From the NCBI GenBank assembly GCA_022606425.2, contig JAHDVF020001468.1, forward strand, positions 1,860,001 to 1,924,000: a stretch of 64,000 bases of DNA, in the 5' to 3' direction. The notes below the pieces were generated by a model that saw nothing but the letters and a program-made list of their open reading frames with translations, had not been told where the DNA came from and searched no databases. Numbering within the stretch: the first letter of the stretch is position 1; every line of letters starts with the position of its first letter. The stretch comes from Lepidostoma basale. Taxonomy: Eukaryota; Arthropoda; Insecta; Trichoptera; Lepidostomatidae. Of this stretch, positions 1 to 11,049 are shown piece after piece. The position numbers were made by a program, and so were the translations under genes.

Positions 1-56
1 CATAACAGTCCCTCTTTCGCTGTCTATTCCATGTTAATTAGATTTTTTTGAATTAT

Positions 57-545
57 TGATGTTAATTCTAATTCCTTGTATCGATCTAAATTCTAATTTC
101 TTGTACTCGTATTATCGATGTTAATTCTAATTTCATGTATTATCGATGTTAATTCTAATTTCTTCTATTATCGACGTTAATTCTGATTTCTTGTATTATC
201 GATGCAAGTTACAATTTCAAATCAAATCAAATCAAATCAGTTTACTAACTCAATAGACATTACAAACAGGAAAATGTTTAAGGCATCTATTAAGTATTTC
301 TTGTATTATCGATGTTAATTTCTAATTTCCTCTATTATTTGACGTTAATTTTAATTTCATGTATTATCGATGTTAATTCTAATTTCTTCTGTTATCGACG
401 TTAATTCCGATTTCTTGTATTATCGGTGCAAATTACAATTTCTTGTATTATCGATGTTAGTCCTAATTTCTTGTATTATTTCATTTAATTTATTTGAATA
501 AAAATCACAAACATTACAGACATATAATTCCAGATCGTTAATTCT
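57..545. repeat. 28-bp AT-rich minisatellite
   Basis: Tandem copies of a 28-base unit built from ATTATCGATGTTAATT plus CTAATTTCTTGT. Unit variants (TCATG, CTTCT, GACG..GATTTC, GATGCAA..TTACAA) occur in the same order on both sides of an inserted LINE tail, so there is a four-unit higher-order period of about 112 bases. No coding content. Confidence 0.85.
208..300 (-). mobile_element. LINE-D 3' tail fragment inside the minisatellite
   Basis: A CAAAT-repeat run followed by about 65 bases ending near GGCATCTATT. The same sequence occurs in the + direction at 42780-42935, where it ends in a GATTT-rich tail, and in the - direction at 29829-30010. It reads as a severely 5'-truncated non-LTR retrotransposon end inserted on the - strand. 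Confidence 0.6.
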
Positions 546-906
546 AATTTCATCCAGTATCGAAGTTAATTCTAAATTCAAACAATAACGTCTTAATGTG
601 CATTCGTCAACATCTTTAATCAGAAATAATACACTTGAGAGATAAGTTCTTGTGCCCTTGGGCCGTGAACCCGGTTAATTCAGATGATCGCTTGTGTATC
701 GCCCACGATACGGGCGGGGCCAGCAACAGAACTGAATGGGTCTGATGTACAATACGTCGACCGATGCATTCATTCATAATAATGAATGCACATACACAAG
801 CTGTGTACCGTACAACGACTTTATATGGTACACAGATTCTATAGAATATCACCGTAGAATATATTCGGTAAGATTATTTATTGTTTCTTGAAGAAAAATT
901 ATTTAA
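546..906. other. No gene recognised
   Basis: Unique-looking AT-rich sequence with a moderately GC-rich patch near 655-760. The open frames here have no family resemblance I can recognise. Confidence 0.4.
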
Positions 907-1112
907 AACTCCATATTAAATAATTAATATAAATGAAAACGTCTGTTTTCTAGAAGTTTTATTACAATTTATGTGAATGACATGTTTCGCATGTCTAAGG
1001 CATTATCAAATGTAGCATAAACAACATTTACCTTAGACAGGCGAAACATGTCATTCACACAAATTGTAAAAAAAAACTTCTAGAAAACAGACGTTTTCAT
1101 TCGCATTATTTG
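907..1112. repeat. Foldback element, family C (hammerhead-like)
   Basis: The arms at about 930-990 and 1040-1100 are inverted copies sharing GTCTGTTTTCTAGAAG and CGAAACATGTCATTC. The - strand carries a hammerhead-like core: TTGATAA (complement of 1003-1009), a short hairpin, GAAA (complement of 985-988), CATG and TC. The + arm keeps GAAACATGTC but has lost the first core half. Other family C copies lie near 2.8, 21.7, 46.0, 59.1 and 60.3 kb. Confidence 0.75.
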
Positions 1113-1639
1113 GCAAGATTATTAATATATTGTATATCGCCTTTTTGCGAGAATAACGTGACATTTCGATAATCAAATCCGCAGTGTTCAACTTTATTTT
1201 CTATAAAAACATGGTATTTTTAAAGTGAAAACAGAATTTAGGAGGGAAAGAGACAACACAACAGTGGTATATCGTGTTGTCACATTGTCCCTTTCAGACG
1301 GGTATCTTGTTTCATTTTTCAATTTTTCAAGATAACACGTTATTCTCGCAAAGAGGCGATATATATATTTTTTAGTTATAATAATAGGGATTAGTCTACA
1401 GCAAAATTTAATATTTTTTGCTGTTTCTTGGGTTGCCACATGAGCCTTTAATGTAGTAGTTTCCCGTTGCTTTCCTCATTTTTGTATACAACAAGTTATT
1501 AGAATCCAATTACTGTAAACAATTTTTAACCATTAATTCTCATAGCCTTCGATAGGTAGCTAGCCATTTTTACTGTCACGTGAATTCTACTAGACCAAAG
1601 ACAGCGTATTTTTTTTTACGCTGTCTTTGGTCATTTACT

Positions 1640-1740
1640 TCTGTTTATCATACACAGAGTATTCACACATTCGTCTAAGAGATCTCATTTCTACTGATTT
1701 TTTTCTACTTTCATCCTTCTTTTGTCAGTTTTTTTTTCAA
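1640..1740 (-). mobile_element. LINE-A remnant
   Basis: About 90 bases match the inverse of the LINE-A reverse-transcriptase C-terminal region at 13330-13425 (ATTCACACATTCGTCTAAGA and the following bases). Highly truncated. Confidence 0.6.
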
Positions 1741-2239
1741 AACAATTTACATGCGTTAAAACACGTTGTGTATTTTTGGAGATAAATACAACGTTTTTTT
1801 TCTTCTCAAAGTGATTTAAAATGTTTACAATGTTTACAAACATGACATTCGGTTCGATGGTAATTTTTGGTGGTTGATGAAAGACGATTTATCTTTTGGC
1901 AGTGTTACTCTTTCCATTAAATAACTGCTGAAATATGTATAGAATGATTGAATTATTTTTTGCACACATTCTTTATTCTGCTATTCGTTTTTATTTCAAG
2001 ATAACTAAAGGAGACAAGGAATAAAAAACAAAAGAACAAAAACAAATAATTTAAAATATATACCACAAATACAACGAGATGCCGAAGAAACTTATCTACT
2101 TTGCGCTGTTACGAATAATCGTTTCATCCCTGAATACTCCCTTCAAAGGAAAATATACAAAAGAATCTTTTTTTTTTTAAATATATCTGATTTAGCTACA
2201 TACTCATGTGATAAAAAAATGTTAATTTGTTCTTGCAAA

Positions 2240-2630
2240 TCAATTTGATCGCCTTCTAAATATTTCCCGTCCGATACAATGCACTTATGCCAACGTTTTT
2301 TATAATCTTCGCAACAGTCAGAGAGTATTTTTCCGGGATGGCCTTCAATGCTTTCTTCGATTCGGCTTTTATCCCCTCAATCAAGTCGAAACTGTGTCCT
2401 CGGAGCGGTCTTTTGAGTTTGTTAAACAGCTAGAAGTCGCCCGGTGCTAAATCAGGCGAATACGGAGGTTTTGGAATGATGTGTGCCGAGTTTTTGGCGA
2501 AATGTTCTCGAAGAACCAATGCAGTGTGGGACGGTGCATTATCGTGGTGCCAATGCCAAGAATTGACTGCCCATAATTCTGGCCTCTTGGCGTGAATAGC
2601 TTCACGCAAAAGACGCATAACACATTAAAA
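2240..2630 (-). pseudogene. mariner-like transposase remnant
   Basis: The - strand frame at 2430-2618 reads HWHHDNAPSHTA and PPYSPDLAPGDF, the second and third catalytic-Asp neighbourhoods of mariner transposases. Downstream, after a stop, it continues with WLFNKLKRPLRGHSF and a decayed C-terminus. The N-terminal half and inverted ends are not visible. It is most like the remnant at 33.4-33.9 kb. Confidence 0.8.
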
Positions 2631-2754
2631 TATTATCCCATATACAGTAGAACTATAATCGAATCAAATTATTTATGTAACTTTCAAATAAGGTGAAGTA
2701 ATTTACACAAAAATTTAGAAATTTGATATCTACATGATCAATTTGATTCAGACT

Positions 2755-3020
2755 ATTCTGTATTATCAATGTTTGATAATGCGTTAACAGGGTGAAACAT
2801 GCCATTCCCATAAAACAAAATAAAACTAGAAAACGTCTTCAATCATGTTTTATTATTTTAATATAATTATATGTACAAACGTTTGGTAAAACGTGAATGG
2901 CCTTGTAAAGGCGTTTTAATGCCTCTACAATGTGAAACATTTCATTCAAATAAAATTAAATAAATTTTTACGAAACAAACGTTTTCATTTATATTCAATA
3001 TATCATTGTTCATGAAACAA
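2755..3020 (+). repeat. Partial family C copies
   Basis: A right arm with TTGATAA (2773-2779), a hairpin and GAAACATGCC (2794-2803) is followed by a second, more decayed arm around 2900-3000 ending in CGTTTTCATTTATATT. The matching left arms are missing or scrambled. Confidence 0.55.
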
Positions 3021-3029
3021 TAAATAATA

Positions 3030-3715
3030 GAATGAATATTTAAGAATTATTTAACACTGTAATTAAAAACGTAATTTAATATGATTTAAGCAAAATCTAT
3101 TAATTTATAATTTTAAAAAATGTTTACAGTTGCATGTTCGCGAGATAAAATAAGTCGAACGTCTCAAGTATGGATGTGTGAAAAAATAATAATTTATCTT
3201 TATTGCGTATATTAGAAGTATTCAGATAAGAAACGACTTTAACTTCGATGTTTAATCCCCTATTGACCGTGCAATTAATACCAGCGTATCACGCTTTATC
3301 TCATTATTTATTGTAAATTCGTTCTTGCATGTTCGATTTACTCAAATAATTTATGGCTGTTTATTACAAAGGTGCTAAGTGATTTAAACATTAAACAGAA
3401 AAAAAACTGTTCTTTATATTTAAATATATGTAATGTACCAAGGGTGGCATATTTAGGGTGACGTTTGACACTACACATTATTATTCAATCGCTTTGCAAT
3501 TTCGCACAGTTATTCGCTTTAATATTTAACACCAATTGGGATCAAAAACATTTTTTTTAACTGTTTTTATGCTTGGCACCTTTGTAATGTCCAGCCAAAT
3601 GCAGTAACTATTTAAAATATTACAATATAACGAATATTATGTGATATAAATAGAACGATATAAAATACATCGTATTTTTTTTTTTCATTTATACGGCATA
3701 CATCCTACTTTAAAT
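3030..3715. other. No gene recognised
   Basis: AT-rich sequence with T and A homopolymers. I see no coding, tRNA or clear repeat signature. Confidence 0.4.
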
Positions 3716-3719
3716 CTTA

Positions 3720-3990
3720 TTTTGCCAGCTCAATGCTTGATTCGATACATAAGGATTATAATAATGATAATTATACAGCATCGTTTTCGGCGCTTTGACA
3801 ATATTTTAAGTCACGAGAGCTACATACAGCAGTTGTTTATATTTTGTGATATTTTTATTTTTGACACTAGAAGTCCATTATGTACTGCCATCTTGCTTCA
3901 GTGGATATATTTATATTTGCAGTTGATGACTTTGAGTTCACCATTTGTTTCGCTCTCAGCACTGTAAATGCATGTTTTTACGGGTGTGGA
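3720..3990 (-). mobile_element. LINE-A remnant, decayed
   Basis: Inverse of the LINE-A region around 13420-13560: TTTGCCAGCT..CATAAGGAT, then a stretch matching CATTATGTACTGCCATCTT and the KVNGAL coding region. Too diverged to translate. Confidence 0.55.
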
Positions 3991-4300
3991 CTCTGTAGAC
4001 GAACAATGGTACGGAATCAAGAAATTCGGAAACTCCAAATCTCGTAATATGTTATCTACACACGCCATCGGCTCTGTGATCCGAATAAAGCAACGCCGAC
4101 TTCCGGCAATCGTTGAAATAATAAAACCGTAATAGATCCACTGGAAACAGTCGTTACATTCTTGGCAAGCTCTGGAGACCGCGGCCGGCCGGGACCACCC
4201 GACCCCGAGGAGACGACTCAATATCCCGAGAATTCTCAACCCGGAAATCTATAAAAATCGAGACTGCGTCGGCTTTCGGCATCGGAACAGATGGATCCGA
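3991..4300. other. GC-rich unassigned segment
   Basis: Unlike its surroundings, 4170-4290 is GC-rich (CGCGGCCGGCCGGGACC). It is open on the - strand but resembles no protein I recognise, and it lies between two LINE-A pieces. It could be part of an unrelated insertion. Confidence 0.3.
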
Positions 4301-4306
4301 ATGATA

Positions 4307-5195
4307 ATTCGTTATGAGTGTGTATTCAAAGAATACACACTCATAACGAATTTTGTATATTTAGGAATAATGTTTACAAAGAATGGGCGAGAGGTCAGGG
4401 ATATTGAAATAAGGGTTGGGGCAGGCAACAAAGCGAATGGTGCACTTAAAGTTGTCATCGCAAAAAAAAAGTCTTTCCAAAAAAGCTAAGATGGCAGTAA
4501 ACATTGGTGTTCTTGTACTGACCACTGGAAGTCCAGAAGCCCGGCTTGCGTAAGAAATTTTGAATCAAAACCCCCAAATCTAAGTAATCATGCCCCCTCA
4601 TAAACCAATAACCCATTAAATCACCTCCCAACAATGTTCCTATTAGACGTAAGAGGAATAGCCACAGGAGCTGAACCTCTGTAAACCAGAAGAAGATTTG
4701 ATTCAAAATATCTTACGCAAGCCGGGCTTCTGGGCTTCTATGGGAGTACCGCCACTGGTACTGACCATGAAGCATGAAACTGGCAAAAGGATGAAAGTAT
4801 AATAGATGCAGTAGATATAAGATCTCTTAGATGTGTGGTAATTCTGTATATGATACACTTTCAAATGCAAATATAAGTGAATGCAGTGCGAATGAAAGTT
4901 TTACGAACAAAATAATGAAAGGATGGTTTGGACACATGGAAAAAATGAATGAATGAATGTAAAGACGTTATTTGTAAATGAAATAAACGGAATTAGAAAA
5001 CGAAGAAGATCAATCAATTAAATATTAAATGTCGGCCACATGCGGATTCTGAGAAATCGACGTATGTGCATGACGCGATGTATGAATGTTGAGTAATCGA
5101 TAGAAGTATGACATGAAAGAAGAGCGTTGCGGTGTATTCTTTCTGCCTACCTCTTAGAAGAGACGACATGATGGTTAATTAATTAATTAGTTCTT
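4307..5195 (+). mobile_element. LINE-A copy interrupted by a hAT MITE
   Basis: A 5'-truncated non-LTR retrotransposon. It starts in the coding region for FVYLGIMFTKNGR, passes through a 235-base hAT insertion at 4523-4757, and ends at 5191 with the degraded tail GGTTAATTAATTAATTAG. The 3' hairpin is changed to CTCTTAGAAGAG. The first 21 bases are duplicated in inverted orientation at the 5' junction (see findings). Confidence 0.8.
4523..4757. mobile_element. hAT-like MITE with 8-bp target duplication
   Basis: Flanked by identical 8-base duplications GTACTGAC (4515-4522 and 4758-4765). The right end reads CCGCCACTG, the inverse of the CAGTGGCGG start usual for hAT elements; the left end is degraded. 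Internal inverted repeats at 4534-4569 and 4697-4732 match at 35 of 36 positions. It has no coding capacity and sits inside LINE-A. Confidence 0.85.
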
Positions 5196-5199
5196 TGAT

Positions 5200-5880
5200 T
5201 TTAATACGACGAAAGTCTTCTCATATTGCGATTAATACCATTTTTTTAAAATAAATATGCATGAATGGGTGCATACTTTGATAGTTGTCACCCTTATGAT
5301 GTAGATAAGATCAACAAAATTAGTACATCGACGTTTTTTTTTTAAATTACTGAAACGCATTCAGTTGTTCCAAAAGTACCTACATTATAAACTATATACA
5401 AAAAATGAAAGCATCTGAATTATCGAAGTACCTAACTCGCTAAATTAATTTTTATCTTGATTCGATTTTTTTAAATTATTTTCGAATGTTATACAAGAAC
5501 TGGATGTCACGCGCAGCACGCATTCTAGTTGGTACCTACGCCCACCTAATTGTGTACTCTTGGGGTTTCTGAATGGAAGCATGTTATGCCTTAATTGTGA
5601 CTGGTAGAAATTATTTTTGGGAGAGATGCGGGCCAAACGCAATAATAACAACGCATAAATGACACAAAATTACTAGTAATAAAGAAAATTGACACACCCC
5701 CTATTCCTATTTGAGTAGCACTGTAGAAATTTAGTTTAGAAAATAAAAACTTAAATATGATAATTATTCGTTTGCGTCACGTTACAGAATACCTAACTTA
5801 GCTAATATCCTGCTTTTTACTCGTAAGGGTAAACAAAAGAGAATGGACAGTAATCAATTTTGATATATAGTATACAAAAA
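5200..5880. other. No gene recognised
   Basis: AT-rich unique sequence. The short open frame at 5445-5651 on the - strand matches nothing I know. Confidence 0.35.
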
Positions 5881-5881
5881 T

Positions 5882-6132
5882 GACCTTCGTGGTCGAGTGG
5901 TAAGGGCTTTCATTGCCACACCGAAGGTCCCGGGTTCGATACCCGGTGATGGCCGTGTGATTGTCACACTGTCTTTGCTCTGGTAAAGAATTCAGGTGAC
6001 AATAAAATGGCGACAGATTAGCTACCTATCACATGTCAAGAGAATCAATATGATAGCAATACCAATTACATCGATTTGGCTCGCGCTGTAATGATGTAGA
6101 GAGCGATTTAATAAAATTAAAATAATAATAAT
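5882..6132 (+). mobile_element. tRNA-derived SINE
   Basis: The head has a pol III A-box-like TGGTCGAGTGGTA and a B box GGTTCGATACC, as in a tRNA. The body holds CACACTGTCTTTG and AGCTACCTATCACATGTCA, and the 3' end is AATAAT-rich. Copies at 27752, 28077, 49405 and (3' part only) 53069 share the body. It lacks the acceptor-stem symmetry of a functional tRNA gene. Confidence 0.8.
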
Positions 6133-6177
6133 ACTTCATTTGATGAAATTTATTTTGATATATTGTATATACATAGT

Positions 6178-6415
6178 TGTAAATGGAACCAGAAATGGAG
6201 GAAGATCGAGGAAAACATGGCACGATCAAATACATCAAATATTGAATGTCGGCCATGTGAGGAGTCAGAGAAATCGACGCACGTGCATGACACGATGTAT
6301 GAATGTTGAGGAAGCGAGAGAAATATGTCAGGAAAGAAAAGTGTGTCAGTTCATTCTTTCTGCCTACCCCTTCGGGGAGACGGCGTGATGGTTAGTTAGT
6401 TAGTTAGTTATATTG
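6178..6415 (+). mobile_element. LINE-A 3' end
   Basis: Encodes the family's C-terminal stretch (SRKTWHDQIHQILNV, then RSQRNRRTCMTRCMNVEEA) up to YPFGETA. It then has the CCCCTTCGGGG hairpin region, CGTGATGG, and a GTTA-repeat tail. 5'-truncated. Confidence 0.85.
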
Positions 6416-6534
6416 TATATTCTGGAATATTTCCGATAGGACGACAATAAAAAAATCTGACATTTTAACTACAGACTAGTGTTGGAAATATATCTAGAAT
6501 CAAATAATAATAATACAAAATAATTATTTCACTT

Positions 6535-6600
6535 GTTTAATTGATAATGACCGGTTTCATCTGGTGATGAACATACAGAAATAATTGTAAAAACGATATA
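6535..6600 (-). repeat. Degenerate hammerhead-like fragment (family D)
   Basis: The - strand contains GAAACCGGTC preceded by a small hairpin. The CUGANGA half is not intact. It is related to the copies at 23.78, 39.19 and 42.65 kb by the GAAACCGGTC block. Confidence 0.4.
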
Positions 6601-6699
6601 AAATATATTATGATACTGGAAAATAAATGAAGACATTTTTAAAAGTGTGTCATTTTATGTAGGCGGTACATTTTGATACGCTTAGTTTATTTGAATTGT

Positions 6700-6930
6700 G
6701 AAGTGTACCGTCTGGACTCGGTTAATCTGGATGTGGCATATTATAATGGAGGACCGATGGACCAGCTAGGAATGAGACGAGATCTGCAAGATCGGGTATC
6801 CGGAGCGGGGACGTGCGGTGAGACACAGACCGCAGGCGCCATGGCGCGGACCAGAATAGGTGGTTCAAAATGGAGAACGCATTAAGCACCAGCCTCGTCC
6901 ATGCGCTTAATTTAGTGCGCGGCAATCCCT
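6700..6930 (+). mobile_element. Possible LINE C-terminal remnant
   Basis: A relatively GC-rich block whose + frame reads MDQLGMRRDLQD, then ARTR and W residues, resembling the C-terminal arms of LINE reverse transcriptases (RW..D.R.DL). No tail or other confirming signal. Confidence 0.25.
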
Positions 6931-7477
6931 TTGCTATTCCGGCACTTCAAATAATTATAATACGCCGATATTGACGCTATGGACATTTGAATTGAAACTC
7001 CAGATACGTATTGAATTGCCTAAAAGTTTCTCGCCAAAGAATATTAAAGAGGTCATATAACACAAGATCATTATTTTCTGTGTGATATTAAACTAGGTGA
7101 ATGTCAACATTTCTTTGATTGCGTATTCATTTGTTCCACTTTTATGGCAATGAGATCTGAAAAATCAATTCGAGTTCGCCAATCACGGAATTGCTAAGTA
7201 ATGTAATTCACAGCAACTGCATTGTATAATAACATATTGTGTTGTAGTACAAGAACCTCTCCTACCCGAAAGAGCTATCCAAACATTTGTTTATTAATGA
7301 AATCCTTCAATTTATGGATTTACGACTCATATTAAAAATTAAATTAAATTAACCATTAACATCATTACAGTGAATGAACATTGAGGAATAATACGAACGC
7401 TTTTCAACCATTTAAAAACTTGGTTCACTGTACAATCGTTATCAATAATAACTTTCAATAAAAATTTCACAATTAAC

Positions 7478-7695
7478 AAGACCAAATTGTTCTCCTTTTG
7501 TTTTCTACACTACAGTCATACAACAATAAGCATAATTAAATTAAAAATAATCTAGAAACGATCTCGGGCATGCGCATCGTGTGCATTTCCAATTACTTTC
7601 GGAGAGAACCCAAGTATTCTTCTATTCAAAATATACTCGTACTCTTGACGACATTCAGTTTTTGCCTATTAATATTACGATTATTTAAACGAAGC
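7478..7695 (+). repeat. Dispersed repeat rho, copy 1
   Basis: Shares CAAATTGTTCTCCT, CTACACTAC.GTCATACAA, the block ATGCGCATCGTGTGCATTT and ATATTCTCGTACTCTT with copies at 15170, 15745 (inverted), 61310 and 61900. Non-coding; superfamily not determined. Confidence 0.7.
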
Positions 7696-8269
7696 AAAAT
7701 ATTACTCGTACATTCCACACAATATATTTATATCAACCACCTACATTTCTATGATGCAGAAAACGTTATACTCATTTTTCAGCATTGAGCAGAGATGTAA
7801 AGAAATTCTTTCAAAGATGTCGCTCTGAAATTTGTGAATACATTATTATTTTATTTTCGTGGCTTGGATTATTTCCGACGGGACCCAAAATACGAGCAGT
7901 GTTGACGAAAGGGAGCTGACTTCCGATGGCGAAGCGAGAAAGAGTTAACATAGTAGCAATACAAATAAATATAAAATATAACATACCAATAAATTGTAAA
8001 AAAAAGTTATTAAGTTTGTCAAATTTATGAAGTGAAGATGAACATAACGGCGTTATATGAGTTGGTACGATTCTTCCGACACACAGAAATAATGGTTTGT
8101 GACAAATTACGACGAACATGCATGAGTGTTAGTGAAATTTGTATGTTGTGCGCGAAACTATTTTTGTAAGGGGTACTAGGGATACACATACATCAGAATA
8201 AAACAGAATTCAATGCTAGTGTTTAAGTGAGATCAACGTCAAAATATTAAATTGAATATTAAGAAAACT

Positions 8270-8820
8270 TAAAGAAATGTAGATGGTAATGTAAAAAGTT
8301 TGACCGAAAAATTAACTCCTCAAACCGGGGGAAACGGTCTCGGGGAAGTCTACCGACAACAACTAATGTGATTAAAGCAGGCACTGGCTGAAAAACGACC
8401 GGAATGGGGCAACAGGCACAGCAAGCTGATTCTTCAACACGACAACGTTCGACCTCACATCGCAATCGCAGTGAAAAACTGTACACAGAATGTGGGTTGA
8501 GAGATTATACCGCACCCGCCTTATTCACCAGACGTGACACCACCGGACTACCACTTGTTCAGATCCATGACGCATGCCTTAGAATAGCAGCACTTCCATT
8601 CATATGCAGATGTCAAGAATTGAGTCGATGCCTGGATTACCTCAAAAGAAAAGGGGTATTTTCGACGATGGATTCATCTATTGCCGGAAAGATGGGAAAA
8701 GTAGTGGCTAACGATGGTCAATATTTTTATTGATATGTTTTATTATTTTACCTTTCAAACAAATGCGATTTTCGTACAAAAAAACGGACCGAACTTTCCG
8801 TAATAATTAATTTAGTCCAT
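8270..8820 (+). pseudogene. mariner-like transposase pseudogene (3' half)
   Basis: Frames around 8400-8735 give ILQHDNVRPHIA, then PHPPYSPDVTPPDYHLF and, after a stop, RWEKVVANDGQYFY, the second and third Asp motifs and C-terminus of a mariner transposase. A stop sits at the G*EII position and frames shift. The 5' half is absent or unrecognisable; a possible terminal repeat (CGGACCGAACTTTCC) follows at about 8785. Confidence 0.8.
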
Positions 8821-9149
8821 CATTTCTTTTGGATTCTCAAGAAAATTAATTTGAAGACTTTAATTGACGAGCTGGTGGATAATATGCGTCATTTATTAAG
8901 ATAAATGGAAGGATGCCATTTAAGAAAACTAGAAGAGGAATGTTGGTCCTGAGAGTGAGAAATTAGTACGACATTGCGCTAGCGCATACTGCAGTTGCTG
9001 AAAAGACCGTTATTCAGTAATTCGGTTTCTAATAATTAAATCACTCACTTTGCATCACAGTATCTTATCTACATTTTTGCCCCCAAAATTAAAGTCGTAC
9101 TATTGTCAGACAATTTACAAGCAATGAAAACAATGTGGAAAATAATAAT

Positions 9150-9540
9150 CATCAGCTATTAGTCATCCAGTGCTGAACATAGGCCTCCCTTCCCGACTTT
9201 CACAACTCTATCTCTCGCCGCTCTGTGCCATTGACCTCCTACCACTCTCTTGATGTCATCAGACCATCTGGCTTGTAGTCTGCCAGGATTTCAATGGCCG
9301 GATCTCGGTCGCCACTCTAGGGTGCGTCTTGTCCACCGATCATCCGTTGTCCTTACTATATGGCCGGCCCAATTCCACTTCAACGAGACTATTTTGCACG
9401 CTATATCCGCATCTTTGATCCTTTCTCTGATCCATTCATTTAGCTTCCTGTCTCGCAGACTGATGTTTAACATCCTCCTCTCCATTGCCTCAAAACAAAT
9501 GGACATAAAAGAGCCCAGATGGATCCTCAAAAAATGAAAC
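9150..9540 (-). mobile_element. RTE-like LINE C-terminal fragment (LINE-R)
   Basis: The - strand 9291-9530 reads AMERRMLNISLRDRKLNEWI, then KWNWAGHIVRTTDDRW and LEWRPR, the characteristic C-terminal domain of an arthropod RTE-like reverse transcriptase. The 3' end (inverse of CCAGTGCTGAACATAGGCC) is at the left. Same type as 44.6-45.34 kb. Confidence 0.8.
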
Positions 9541-9589
9541 AGATATTATATTCTCAAGTCATAAAAACATTGCACAAGATGTGTCCGTA

Positions 9590-9841
9590 TTAATTTTTTT
9601 AAATACAGGGAGCGACCATGGATTTGTAAGAGCCAAAGTATTCATCAACACTAAATTAGAAAGACGAAAATTAATGAAGACGTGCAAAACTAATATGAAT
9701 CAAGCAATAACCTCTAATCCTACGGCTTATAGAGCGACTCTAGATGAGGAAATATCGAAACGGCCTTTCCCCGTGAACGGTTCAATAGACGAGATGAATA
9801 CAAATATAAAGAATGTAATCAACAGAGCAGTTAAACAATAA
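9590..9841 (+). mobile_element. LINE endonuclease-domain fragment
   Basis: GSDHGFVRAKVFINTKLERR carries the SDH..V motif that closes AP-type endonuclease domains of non-LTR elements, followed by a linker region ending at a stop (9841). The orientation is opposite to LINE-R next to it, so it is a separate insertion or a rearrangement. Confidence 0.7.
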
Positions 9842-9849
9842 GCAACACA

Positions 9850-11040
9850 TAGAGTCCGGAAATAAAGCAAATAATAATCCAGATTATTTATTTAGAAGTA
9901 CGCGACAATTATTACGCATAAAATAGTTTTTTAATTAAACAACCGCAATCACATTTTAATATCGATTACTATTGGACCTTATTTCGCATCATTGTAAAAA
10001 AAAAAATATCACATACCCTACTGAACACTATTAAAATGTTGATTGTACCATAAATCAACAGAACTGCAAAGATGACGGAGAAAGCTGGACCACGTGCTTG
10101 AGTTTTGGTGAATAAATCAAGTGGACAAACAGGATTTTCCACATTAACGGAAATACCATTATTAAAATCAACATAATTATGCAAATTCATAAGCCCGGTA
10201 AATTTTATTATGTACATTCCCTAGTTACACAGAAAACACAGAAAAAAATTTAATACAGAGAAACATAACAGAAAAAAAAGATTTAAAAAAATGTTTGAAT
10301 TTTATAAGATACTTGTTAATGCCCAATTCAATGCCTCTTTCAATTATTTTTTAAATATAATACTTTATCGGCTCCATAGTCAGTTGAACTATTTTATTTA
10401 GACTTCATTTTGAAATGTAACCAGTAAGGTAGAAGAAAATCACATACACAATACATATACTAGATTTTCTTCGGTATAAAAAATTAATACACAAGCTAGT
10501 TTTAAATAAAGAAAAAGGTTATTTGAATCCGAAATATTAATATTAGCAACCATTTGCAATCGAATGACTTTCTATTTAAGGAATTGCATGGTAAACTCAA
10601 ACGCCGCCCACATTGTCTCCTAAATAAAACTTCGAGAAGATAAAATATCTATCACCAAACTTGATACGCTGTCGAAAGTCAGAAGGCTATCTGCTCGTGA
10701 TAATACAGCGAAGGCCGAACCTTGCATCGGAAACCTGTATGTAAAGTGAGATCTACCAAAGAATCGATTTTTATATTTCAAAAACGTCAGTGCCACGCGA
10801 AATGACCGTGGAGATCAAATGATCAGATTTCTATATATTTTTTAATTTAACTGCATTCAGAGAAAATAAACACTTAATATACAACATTGTTAGAAGGGGA
10901 AGATAATCTAAATTTCATTTTCACCTGTTATGCATTTTTTGTTGATATATTTACACTTGGTTTGAATTTCAAATTTGGTTTCTAGAATAGATGGAAACGA
11001 TATGTTTAAACTCTTCAAGGTGATTAATTTAAATAAATGA
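9850..11040. other. No gene recognised
   Basis: About 1.2 kb of AT-rich sequence. No coding frame with family resemblance, no clear inverted ends. Confidence 0.4.
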
Positions 11041-11049
11041 TACATATTT

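Noticed and set aside
3898..4239. 113-codon open frame on the - strand
   Set aside because: Part of it runs through a decayed LINE-A remnant and the rest through a GC-rich block; no domain or codon pattern supports a gene.
5882..5960. Possible functional tRNA gene (A box, B box, clover-like head)
   Set aside because: The acceptor stem does not close and the same head is followed by one conserved non-tRNA body in several copies, so it is a SINE head.
6376..6412. GTTA repeats as telomere-like or microsatellite DNA
   Set aside because: They occur only directly after the LINE-A terminal CGTGATGG, so they are retrotransposon tails.
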